A stretch of 64,000 nucleotides of DNA from Flavobacterium lotistagni (GTDB taxonomy: Bacteria; Bacteroidota; Bacteroidia; Flavobacteriales; Flavobacteriaceae). The notes beneath the pieces were generated by a model that was not told the DNA's origin, ran no database searches, and worked only from the letters and a program-made list of their open reading frames with translations. The DNA lies in NCBI RefSeq assembly GCF_011392125.1, contig NZ_JAAJBU010000001.1:124001-188000 (forward strand). Direction: 5' to 3'. Numbering within the stretch: position 1 is the stretch's first letter; every line of letters begins with the position of its first letter. The position numbers and the translations under genes were made by a program. Below are positions 26,634-34,203 of this stretch, piece after piece.

Positions 26634-27014
26634 ATGTTAAAAAAAGGATCCAAACTAAATAGCATTTTAACAGGAACTTGCCCGCAGTGCCAGTCTGAAA
26701 ATATGTATGTGAACGCCAACCCATATGCGCTAGACAAAGTGCTTAAAATGAATGAAAATTGCAGCCATTGCGGATTGAAATACCAGATTGAGCCTTCGTT
26801 TTTTTACGGCGCGATGTATGTAAGTTACGCGCTCAACGTGGCAGTAGGAATAGCAGCTTTTATTATTTCCTATCTTTTTATGGGGCTTTCTGTTAAAACC
26901 TCATTTGTGGTGATTATAGCTGTTTTGGTCATTTTTGCTCCAGTAGTGCTGAGGCTTTCCAGAAACATTTACATCAATATGTTTGTTTCGTATCAGTCAG
27001 AACTGAAAAACTAA
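26634..27014 (+). CDS. DUF983 membrane protein
   Basis: 126 residues. The N-terminal zinc-ribbon-like part has CPQC and CSHCG, and two hydrophobic segments lie at about 62-84 and 88-108. This is the DUF983 pattern (GTCPQCQ...NCSHCGLKYQIEPSFFYGAMYVSY). The family's role is unknown. The stop overlaps the stop of the opposite-strand FAD oxidoreductase by four bases. Confidence 0.82.
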   Translation: MLKKGSKLNSILTGTCPQCQSENMYVNANPYALDKVLKMNENCSHCGLKYQIEPSFFYGAMYVSYALNVAVGIAAFIISYLFMGLSVKTSFVVIIAVLVIFAPVVLRLSRNIYINMFVSYQSELKN

Positions 27015-28060
27015 AGCACTGCTTTCTCAAATCTTTTAATGTCTACTTCTGATGGTAAAGGTAAGCCAAATTCGATATGCTCATAAAGGTTTTTAGCCAT
27101 CATTGGAGCCAACATCACACCGCGACTTCCAAGCCCGTTCAATACGTGAATGTTATTGTATTGCTGATGCGTTCCTAATAGCGGCTTTCGATCTATAACA
27201 GTAGGTCTGATACCAGCGACTTGATCAATCACTTCGAAATCGCAGTTAAGAATCTCCTTTACTTTGGAAATCAACTCTTCTCTCGCAAAAGCAGTGGGCT
27301 CAGTAGTTTTGTCTGCCCAATTGTATGTCGCTCCCACCTTGAACAATTCGTTGCCGATTGGCAAAATAAACACATTCGTGTTAACGATAACGTCAAGATT
27401 TAATTCTGGCGCTCTAATTAACAGCACTTCTCCTTTTGTGCCTTGCAGTGGTAAATGACAAAAAAACGGGTTTTGAAGCATACCAAATCCTTCAGTGAAA
27501 ACAATATGTTTAGCTTTGATATCTTTATAAAATAGATGGTCGTTATGGATTTTCAAAACTGAATAATCAAAACTTTCGCTACGCAAAGCATCTATTTCTT
27601 TTAAGTATGCCTTGTAAGATGTTAGCAGAGGAATGATATCTAAAAAGCCGGTGCTTTTAACTTCACCATATCCAAATGATGCATCAATGCCATTGTATCG
27701 ATCCCACCGCAATTGAGTCGACAAAAATGAAGAAAGAGAAGGTTGATCGGCTGCCAAAAACCAATTGTTTTGCTCTTCTACGGAAAAAAACTTCCGCAAC
27801 ATCGGCTTTCTGTGATTAAAAGTTTGTTGAAGTTTCGCCTGAATTAGCCCGTAGAAAATTTCGAGATAGGCAAGTTGTTGCGCAGCGTTCCAAACTGCGC
27901 TATATCTTTTTAATATGACAGGATTATACAAGCCAGCCGCCACTTGGGATGCAGGTGGTTTACCGTCATCAAACAAAATAACTTTCTTTCCGTTTTGCAG
28001 AGCAGTTTCTAAAAAGGTAACACCAGCCAAACCAGAGCCAACTACTATATAATCTATCAT
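27011..28060 (-). CDS. FAD-dependent oxidoreductase (DAO family)
   Basis: 349 residues. The N-terminal dinucleotide-binding motif is IVVGSGLAGVTFLETALQNG with the acidic end of strand two (ILFDDG). The C-terminal part has the DAO-type FAD site (AGIRPTVIDRKPLLG, HVLNGLGSRGVMLAP). The family oxidises amines or D-amino acids; the substrate is not clear. It follows gldN on the same strand after a terminator-like hairpin. Confidence 0.8.
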   Translation of the reverse strand: MIDYIVVGSGLAGVTFLETALQNGKKVILFDDGKPPASQVAAGLYNPVILKRYSAVWNAAQQLAYLEIFYGLIQAKLQQTFNHRKPMLRKFFSVEEQNNWFLAADQPSLSSFLSTQLRWDRYNGIDASFGYGEVKSTGFLDIIPLLTSYKAYLKEIDALRSESFDYSVLKIHNDHLFYKDIKAKHIVFTEGFGMLQNPFFCHLPLQGTKGEVLLIRAPELNLDVIVNTNVFILPIGNELFKVGATYNWADKTTEPTAFAREELISKVKEILNCDFEVIDQVAGIRPTVIDRKPLLGTHQQYNNIHVLNGLGSRGVMLAPMMAKNLYEHIEFGLPLPSEVDIKRFEKAVL

Positions 28061-28067
28061 AGTTAAA

Positions 28068-28100
28068 AATAAAAACTCCCATCAAAATGACAGGAGTTTG
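28068..28100 (-). terminator. Terminator of the gldKLMN operon
   Basis: On the minus strand AAACTCC and GGAGTTT pair and are followed by a T-rich stretch. It lies between gldN and the FAD oxidoreductase gene. Confidence 0.65.
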
Positions 28101-28121
28101 TTTGTTTAAAATGAAACCCAT

Positions 28122-29036
28122 TTAGTAGTTCCACATATCTTGTTCGAAATCACGAATCTTATCTTTGACACGTTCCGATTCTAACAGTTGCATTTGAGAA
28201 TTCTCTTTCATGTATTCTGCTATCTGACGGTCACCATAAACGTTTTCTTCTTTATATATTACAGCATTGAAACGCCTCGAATTCAAAACATGATCGAAAG
28301 TAAATGGCATCGCAGAGTTCCTATCGTTGAAAGCTTTGGCCTCATGCAAAACATTTCTGATTGCAGGGAAATACACCCAAAACAACTCAATAACATCTGG
28401 ATTTTCTGCTCCTATATCTCTGGCCTCAGGTGACACTGGACAAATTCCAAGCATACGGTATTTCAATTCACTTTGACGCTTGTCAAAATACCAATATCCT
28501 TTTATTTTGTATCCTGAGATATCTTGAGCTGTCAAATCTTTTGTATTGATAAATTGAGGATCTAGTATTTTTCTACCAGCCTTGTAATCATCATAATAGT
28601 TGTTAATCTCATCGATTCCAGCTTGGGTTGTATCTACATACTTAAAAGATGATTGCATATCCTTAAGGGTCTTTTTGGTGTTGAAATAATCATCAGCATA
28701 AACCTCAGTAATCTTACCCGATTTAATACCGTTTAACAACACACTAAACAAAGAACGTCTGTCTTTACCAATATTGGCAGTATCAATTGGATAATACAAT
28801 GGAAAATTGATTCTTTCATCTAAATCGATTATTTCCCATACGGTTTTACCCATCAAGACATCTCTATCATGAACATAACCATAAGGCAGAGGCTTATCAT
28901 TATCAGAAATCAATTGCGCAGGTGTTTTCTTGCCAATCTCGTCAGGGGTTTTAGCATTGAGCAAATTCGACTGAGCAGAAGCTGAAGTAGCTCCGGCAGC
29001 AAAAAGAATTACCAATAAACAATTTCTTAATTTCAT
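28122..29036 (-). CDS. gldN: Gliding motility/type IX secretion protein GldN
   Basis: 304 residues from the ATG at 29036, which begins the signal peptide MKLRNCLLVILFAAGATSASAQ. The upstream ATG at 29069 adds 11 residues that spoil it. The mature part shows the family segments MGKTVWEIIDLDERINFPLY, GIKSGKITEVYADDYFNT and ELFWVYFPAIRNVL. GldN (PorN in Porphyromonas) is periplasmic and forms a ring with the lipoprotein GldK at the outer membrane, part of the type IX secretion core. It is last in the gldKLMN operon. No second copy (gldO) follows. Confidence 0.92.
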   Translation of the reverse strand: MKLRNCLLVILFAAGATSASAQSNLLNAKTPDEIGKKTPAQLISDNDKPLPYGYVHDRDVLMGKTVWEIIDLDERINFPLYYPIDTANIGKDRRSLFSVLLNGIKSGKITEVYADDYFNTKKTLKDMQSSFKYVDTTQAGIDEINNYYDDYKAGRKILDPQFINTKDLTAQDISGYKIKGYWYFDKRQSELKYRMLGICPVSPEARDIGAENPDVIELFWVYFPAIRNVLHEAKAFNDRNSAMPFTFDHVLNSRRFNAVIYKEENVYGDRQIAEYMKENSQMQLLESERVKDKIRDFEQDMWNY

Positions 29037-29085
29037 CTTTCTATATTCTAAGTTACTAAGTAGGTACAACCAAAACTTAAATTAA

Positions 29086-30639
29086 TTATTGTATTTCGTA
29101 AATAACTGGCGCACATTTACCAGTTTGAATATTAGCCGATACACCAACAATTTTAGTTTTAATATCGTAGATTGTAATTTGATCTCCTCTACCTGCTCTT
29201 GCCAAAGCAGCTTTACATTGACCATTAACTCTATCTCCGTTCACAATGATTGCAGCTTGTCCAGGAACTTTGAATGTAAACTGAGTTACTTGGAAATTAA
29301 GGTCATATAAGAAATCTGGCAACTTTGCCGAAATCTGTGAAACTTCAAGACGAGATTTAGCACCTTTGTCATTTCCAATTGTACCCCCAATAGCTCCTTG
29401 TGGGCCTGGGATGTTCTTGATTCTAAATGCTTTTTTATCTGACACTTTAGTTTTATCTGGCAATTCTCCGGTTACACTAACCGTAACTTCAGTCCCAGAA
29501 CCTGGATTAAGGTTATATTGACCTGGTTTGGAGCCTCTGGTCATACCAGGAGCAGATGCCGTAACTTTGTTGTCAGGAATACCAGCAAACGATATAGTCA
29601 TTGGGTTAGGTAAACCTCTGTAAACGACATTCATTTTATCTGCAGAAATATTAGCAGAATTAGGCCTTGGAACTACTACGTAATTACCTTTAATTGGGAG
29701 GCTTACCACTTTTCCGTTTTCGTCAAAATTGAATGAGCCATTAATTTCATGCTCACCAACTGCACCAGCTCCAAAAGAGAAATTAGCTTGACCGGCTTCA
29801 GCCTTAACGGAAGTACCATTAACGATTACTGATTTAGCAACAAGGTTTGGATCAAACTTACCTAAAATAATTTTTCCTTTAACTGCTTCTCCTTGGAAGA
29901 AAGCAGTTTTTTCAGGAACAACAATCGGCTGATAAGCTGTTAATGAAGCTGCTGCTACAAGGTCAGATTGGAACATACCGTTAATGATATCACTTTCTGT
30001 AGTTTTGATATCTGCTTGCAATTGAGACAACTTTGTTACAGTAGCAATTAAAGGGAAACCTTTGTAGTTGTACTCTAGCCATTCTATGTTTTTGTTTTCT
30101 GTTTTAGAGAAAACCGGTTTTGTTGAAAATCTATTCTCGATTTTTTTCATTTCAGCGTCAGCTATAGAGCTACCACCAATTTGCTTTAATTGCGCAACAT
30201 AGGAAGCAATCTTATCTAAGAATTCTTTTCCTGCTTTTGAAGGCTTATCGCCTTGAAACCACTTCTCATCCACCTTGTCACCTTTGTCCATTTGCTCAAA
30301 AGGCAAATTACCATTAGCATCTTTCACAAGTTCTTTTGTGAAATTGTCTTTTGCGGATTCAATGTATTGATAAAAATCCTTTGAAAGGGCACGAATTTTC
30401 TCAACCTTCTCTTTTTTAGGGCCATATTGTAATGGTTGATCAGAGGCTTTTTGTGCCAACTGCTCAAATGAAGATTGGTTACGTGCGTCAGTGATTTTAT
30501 TTGATTCTACAATTTTATTATTCAAAATACCGAAAGCCGATAAAACTTCTTTCGACATGTTTAATGCCAACATCGCGATGAAAACCAAATACATGAGGTT
30601 AATCATCTTCTGTCTAGGGGTTAATTTTCCTCCTGCCAT
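29086..30639 (-). CDS. gldM: Gliding motility/type IX secretion motor protein GldM
   Basis: 517 residues. It begins MAGGKLTPRQKMINLMYLVF with a single membrane helix (residues about 14-33) and then a long periplasmic part of repeated beta domains (GMFQSDLVAAASLTAY, VVVPRPNSANISADKMNVVY). GldM and GldL form the proton-driven rotary motor of type IX secretion and gliding; GldM's periplasmic shaft reaches towards the GldK-GldN ring. The order gldL-gldM-gldN with short gaps (52 and 49 bases) is the conserved one. Confidence 0.95.
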   Translation of the reverse strand: MAGGKLTPRQKMINLMYLVFIAMLALNMSKEVLSAFGILNNKIVESNKITDARNQSSFEQLAQKASDQPLQYGPKKEKVEKIRALSKDFYQYIESAKDNFTKELVKDANGNLPFEQMDKGDKVDEKWFQGDKPSKAGKEFLDKIASYVAQLKQIGGSSIADAEMKKIENRFSTKPVFSKTENKNIEWLEYNYKGFPLIATVTKLSQLQADIKTTESDIINGMFQSDLVAAASLTAYQPIVVPEKTAFFQGEAVKGKIILGKFDPNLVAKSVIVNGTSVKAEAGQANFSFGAGAVGEHEINGSFNFDENGKVVSLPIKGNYVVVPRPNSANISADKMNVVYRGLPNPMTISFAGIPDNKVTASAPGMTRGSKPGQYNLNPGSGTEVTVSVTGELPDKTKVSDKKAFRIKNIPGPQGAIGGTIGNDKGAKSRLEVSQISAKLPDFLYDLNFQVTQFTFKVPGQAAIIVNGDRVNGQCKAALARAGRGDQITIYDIKTKIVGVSANIQTGKCAPVIYEIQ

Positions 30640-30691
30640 TTTTTCTAATTAGTTTGTTTTGTTAATTAATATATTAAAAATGCAGTAGGCT

Positions 30692-31330
30692 TTAGTTCCC
30701 TCTGTTGTTGCTCATTGCAGAAAGCATACCTCCATAAACATTGTTCAAAGATGACAAGTTAGACGTTAAGGACTGCATCTGATCTTTTAATTTCAAATTG
30801 TTTTCAGCTACTTCGTTATTGATTTGAGCATTTCTAGAAGCGCTGTCCAATTGAATTTTGTATAAGCTATTCAAAGACTCCATTTGAGCAGCAGCAAGTG
30901 TTAATTCTTCACTATACTTTTTGGTAGCAGCAATTCCATCTGCAGCAGGAGAAATACCTTTTGCTGCTGATTCAAAATTTTTAATACTATTTCCTAGACT
31001 TGCCATCAATTCACCATCAATTTTTGCTTCTTTCAACATAGCGTCAAGTTTTTGAGAAAGCATACCTTGAGCATCTTTAGGCTCTTCTTTTTTCTCTTTT
31101 TTACGAGCTTCTCCACCCGCTAATTCAGGATATACTAATGACCAATCTAGTTCGTCGTCTGGTTTATCAAAAGCTGAAAGCCCAAAGATAAATGCTTCAG
31201 TACCCAATCCGATGATCAACATCGCGCTCGCACCTGGCCAGTGCATCAATTTAAAAAGAGCTCCGATGATTACTACTGCCGCTCCCATACCGTAAGCGAA
31301 ATTCATTGCTTTTTTGCTTAATAATGCCAT
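30692..31330 (-). CDS. gldL: Gliding motility/type IX secretion motor protein GldL
   Basis: 212 residues. Two N-terminal membrane helices (about 8-28 and 33-53) enclose HWPGASAML; the Glu in GLGTEAFIFGLSAFD is the acidic residue expected inside the second helix. The remainder is a cytoplasmic helical domain (KLDAMLKEAKIDGELMASLG and later coiled-coil segments). GldL forms the stator ring around two GldM helices and couples proton flow to rotation. Confidence 0.95.
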   Translation of the reverse strand: MALLSKKAMNFAYGMGAAVVIIGALFKLMHWPGASAMLIIGLGTEAFIFGLSAFDKPDDELDWSLVYPELAGGEARKKEKKEEPKDAQGMLSQKLDAMLKEAKIDGELMASLGNSIKNFESAAKGISPAADGIAATKKYSEELTLAAAQMESLNSLYKIQLDSASRNAQINNEVAENNLKLKDQMQSLTSNLSSLNNVYGGMLSAMSNNRGN

Positions 31331-31384
31331 AATAAAAAAAAATTTAGTTAGTTAAGTTAAATTATAATAGTTGGTTAATATTAA

Positions 31385-32800
31385 TTATCTTTTAGGCGCT
31401 TTACCTGTAGTAACTGTACCCATATAATCCTGAACTGTTCTGAATCCTATGTAGCTTCTTGCAGTATCGGCATATTCAAAATCACGGGTACTCACTTGTA
31501 GAAAATAAGCAACATCTTTCCATGATCCTCCACGAACCACTTTACGCATATTCTTGTTGTCAGGGACATTAGGGTTCATCGTAGACACATACTCATAAGC
31601 TCCCGCATCATAAGACGAATCTGTCCATTCAGCTACGTTACCCGCCATGTTGTATAGGTTATAACCATTAGGCTCAAACGATTTTGCTTCTACGGTGTAT
31701 AGTGACTGATCCGCAGCATAATCCCCACGATTTGGTTTAAAATTAGCCAAGAAACAACCTCTATCGTTCTTCGTATAAGGACCTCCCCATGGATAAGTTC
31801 CTGATTCTAAACCTCCTCTAGCTGAATATTCCCACTCAGCCTCGGTTGGAAGACGGAAAGAGTTGGTCAAATCTCTTCCTTTTTTCTTCGACTTAATCCA
31901 AGTATTCTTTTTCAAAGTTCTCCAAGCACAAAATGCTTTTGCCTGTTTCCAATTTACACCAACCACTGGATATTCAGAGTAAGCTTGATGCCAAAGATAA
32001 TCATTATGCATCGGCTCATTGTATGAATACGCAAAGTCTTTAATCCAAACAGTTGTATCTGGATAAACTTTAGTTTGTTCAGTTTTTATGAAGTCTTTTC
32101 TTTTTCCAGTCTTAGCCTTTGCAGCAGCCTGAATATCCATCCACGAATAACGAAACTTTAATTTATTTACATCAATAGTACGCAAACCATTGTAGGATTC
32201 AGCCACAGGTAAATACATAGTATCCATTACTTCAGTATAATATTCATCAGGATACTTTGAAGTATCTTTAATGAGTTTTACTTTTCTGTTAAGTTTTCTT
32301 CCCGCATACGGATCATCATCAGTACCCACACTGTAATAGTTTTCATACATGTATTTATCGTATGCAGTCATTTTAGCAGGATCAGCATCATTAAAAGCGA
32401 AATCAGAAATACTTCCGCCTTTTCCTCCTTTTCCACCTTTAGCACCAGCACCAGCAGTTCCTCCTCCACCAACTTCATCAGCCAAAATAGCCAAACGAAC
32501 CCGAATGGTCGAGTCTTTCACCCACTCGACAAATTCTCTATACTCACTATTAGTTATTTCAGTTTCATCCATATAAAAAGAACGAACCGTTACGGTTTTC
32601 GTAGGCGCATCTTGAACATTCGCTAAATCATCATCGGATTTACCCATAATGAACGAACCTCCTGGAACCAAAGTCATTCCATATGGTTTTTCAGGATGCC
32701 ATTTCTTTCCTTTAACGCCTACCAATTCACCTTTATCGCTCGAACCTCCACAGCTCGCCAACATAGCTAAAATTACTGAAAATGAAATGAATTTCTTCAT
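31385..32800 (-). CDS. gldK: Gliding motility lipoprotein GldK
   Basis: 471 residues from the ATG at 32800, which begins a lipoprotein signal (MKKFISFSVILAMLASC, Cys17). The upstream ATG at 32827 adds nine residues before it. The body is a formylglycine-generating-enzyme-like fold: GMTLVPGGSFIMGKSDDD, MDETEITNSEYREFVEW, FRLPTEAEWEYSARGG, NMAGNVAEWTDSSYD and VRGGSWKD. GldK is an outer-membrane lipoprotein that joins GldN in the type IX ring. A Gly/Ala-rich loop near residue 120 (GGGGTAGAGAKGGKGGKGG) interrupts the fold. It is the first gene of gldKLMN. Confidence 0.95.
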   Translation of the reverse strand: MKKFISFSVILAMLASCGGSSDKGELVGVKGKKWHPEKPYGMTLVPGGSFIMGKSDDDLANVQDAPTKTVTVRSFYMDETEITNSEYREFVEWVKDSTIRVRLAILADEVGGGGTAGAGAKGGKGGKGGSISDFAFNDADPAKMTAYDKYMYENYYSVGTDDDPYAGRKLNRKVKLIKDTSKYPDEYYTEVMDTMYLPVAESYNGLRTIDVNKLKFRYSWMDIQAAAKAKTGKRKDFIKTEQTKVYPDTTVWIKDFAYSYNEPMHNDYLWHQAYSEYPVVGVNWKQAKAFCAWRTLKKNTWIKSKKKGRDLTNSFRLPTEAEWEYSARGGLESGTYPWGGPYTKNDRGCFLANFKPNRGDYAADQSLYTVEAKSFEPNGYNLYNMAGNVAEWTDSSYDAGAYEYVSTMNPNVPDNKNMRKVVRGGSWKDVAYFLQVSTRDFEYADTARSYIGFRTVQDYMGTVTTGKAPKR

Positions 32801-32922
32801 ATAAATTGGGGTTATGTATGTGTTCATAATTTAAGGGCGTAAACCTATTTATTATTTTTTAAAAAAGCAATTAATTGTTATTAAATTTTATTGCCTTGAA
32901 ATGATAACACAAATTCACATTC

Positions 32923-32949
32923 CAAAAGTAGAATTAAATTTGATATCAA
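32923..32949 (-). promoter_or_regulatory. Promoter of gldKLMN
   Basis: On the minus strand a TTG (32947-32949) and TACTTTTG (32930-32923) are separated by 16 bases, matching the Flavobacterium -33/-7 layout. It lies about 120 bases before the gldK ATG, leaving a long AT-rich leader. Confidence 0.6.
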
Positions 32950-33054
32950 AAAAATATTTTATCGATAAAATGCAAAAAACAACGACAAAATGCGCTTTTT
33001 TGTATTAATAATAAAGAAAAATATTACAATTAGTTGATTTAAAAAGACTAACAA

Positions 33055-34203
33055 CTATATAATATTCTTTCTTTGTGCTTTCCACCATCTTTCTGGCAGT
33101 TGTTGATTGCAAGCTGCCAGGTATTCCTCATGTGAACAGGGTAACAACGTGCTTTTCTTTAATTTATTATTAGACGAGGAAACAAAAGGGATTTCAATCC
33201 ACCAGCGTTCAGTTCTATTGCTCTTGTAAAACACTAGCTCATCATCCTCTAGGGGTATAATGTACTTTAAATAATGCTCTTTACTTCCAAAAGGATATTC
33301 ATTAGACCTGTAATGAAAACCTTCAATAAAATACCAAACAATTTGCGCTATTAAAACTGCCTCTTGACTCAAACCCTCATGATTGAAAACTCCAAAAAGG
33401 GAAACTTTGTCGCTAATTCCTGAATACCTAGCCAATGCGCAAATTTCTTTTCCATTAAAACCGTTTGGAGTAAAAGTAATGAAATTTCCTGAATCTGAAG
33501 ACTTTACACTATGCAAATCCAAACTCACAATATCTGCATCGCGAAAAACCGGTTCCGTTATCGAAATAGAATGTGTTGCATCGCCCAATCTATACGCATC
33601 GAAAAACAACTTTTCAATAAGATCAATTTCTTCCTGAGAATTATAATATGTTTGAAACCCCACATTGCTAAAATTGAACAAGTTGTTAGGCTCGTCAAGT
33701 ACAATTCTGGTTAAATAAGATGAGGCTGAAATCGGATCGCTTTCCTTTCCAAAATCAAACTTACTATCAATGGCAACCAAATTCACCATTTGTTCAAGAT
33801 TGTCATAAGCCCGATAAAGCGCATAGGTCAAATCTTGTGAACCACCAATAATTATAGGTATGATTTTTCTTTTAATTAAAGAAGAAACGGTCATTTGCAG
33901 CGCAAAATAAGTGTCACTTTTAGTATTCCCTGGTAATATGTCGCCTAAATCAGCTATGGAACTTTCCCAGTTACCCGGAAACAGCGAGTATAAAGCCTCC
34001 CGAAAATGACTCAAATCAATTTCAAGATCATTCAAACCACGATTATCGCAGACTCCAATAATTGCAATTTTAATTCTTTCCATATCCGGAAAATCTTCCT
34101 GTGTATGAAAAGTCACTTTACTTCCAAGTTGTTGCGAAGACAATTCCTTAAGAAAACTTTGCAATTCAAGCGATACTGGTTGCAGAAAATTAAACTCCAT
34201 CAA
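33055..34203 (-). CDS. Arginase-fold protein with degraded metal site
   Basis: 382 residues. The ureohydrolase (arginase/formimidoylglutamase) fold is recognisable from IKIAIIGVCDNRG, RKIIPIIIGGSQDLTYAL, VNLVAIDSKFDF, ADIVSLDLHSVKSSDSG and GFNGKEICALARYSG. The manganese ligands are only partly kept: GGDH is GGSQ (His lost), DAHxD is DSKFD (His lost), and SxDxD is SLDLH (second Asp lost). Catalysis of the family reaction is therefore doubtful. The gene starts right after the topA stop and lies upstream of gldK, so a structural or regulatory role is possible. That is inference. Confidence 0.75.
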   Translation of the reverse strand: MMEFNFLQPVSLELQSFLKELSSQQLGSKVTFHTQEDFPDMERIKIAIIGVCDNRGLNDLEIDLSHFREALYSLFPGNWESSIADLGDILPGNTKSDTYFALQMTVSSLIKRKIIPIIIGGSQDLTYALYRAYDNLEQMVNLVAIDSKFDFGKESDPISASSYLTRIVLDEPNNLFNFSNVGFQTYYNSQEEIDLIEKLFFDAYRLGDATHSISITEPVFRDADIVSLDLHSVKSSDSGNFITFTPNGFNGKEICALARYSGISDKVSLFGVFNHEGLSQEAVLIAQIVWYFIEGFHYRSNEYPFGSKEHYLKYIIPLEDDELVFYKSNRTERWWIEIPFVSSSNNKLKKSTLLPCSHEEYLAACNQQLPERWWKAQRKNII

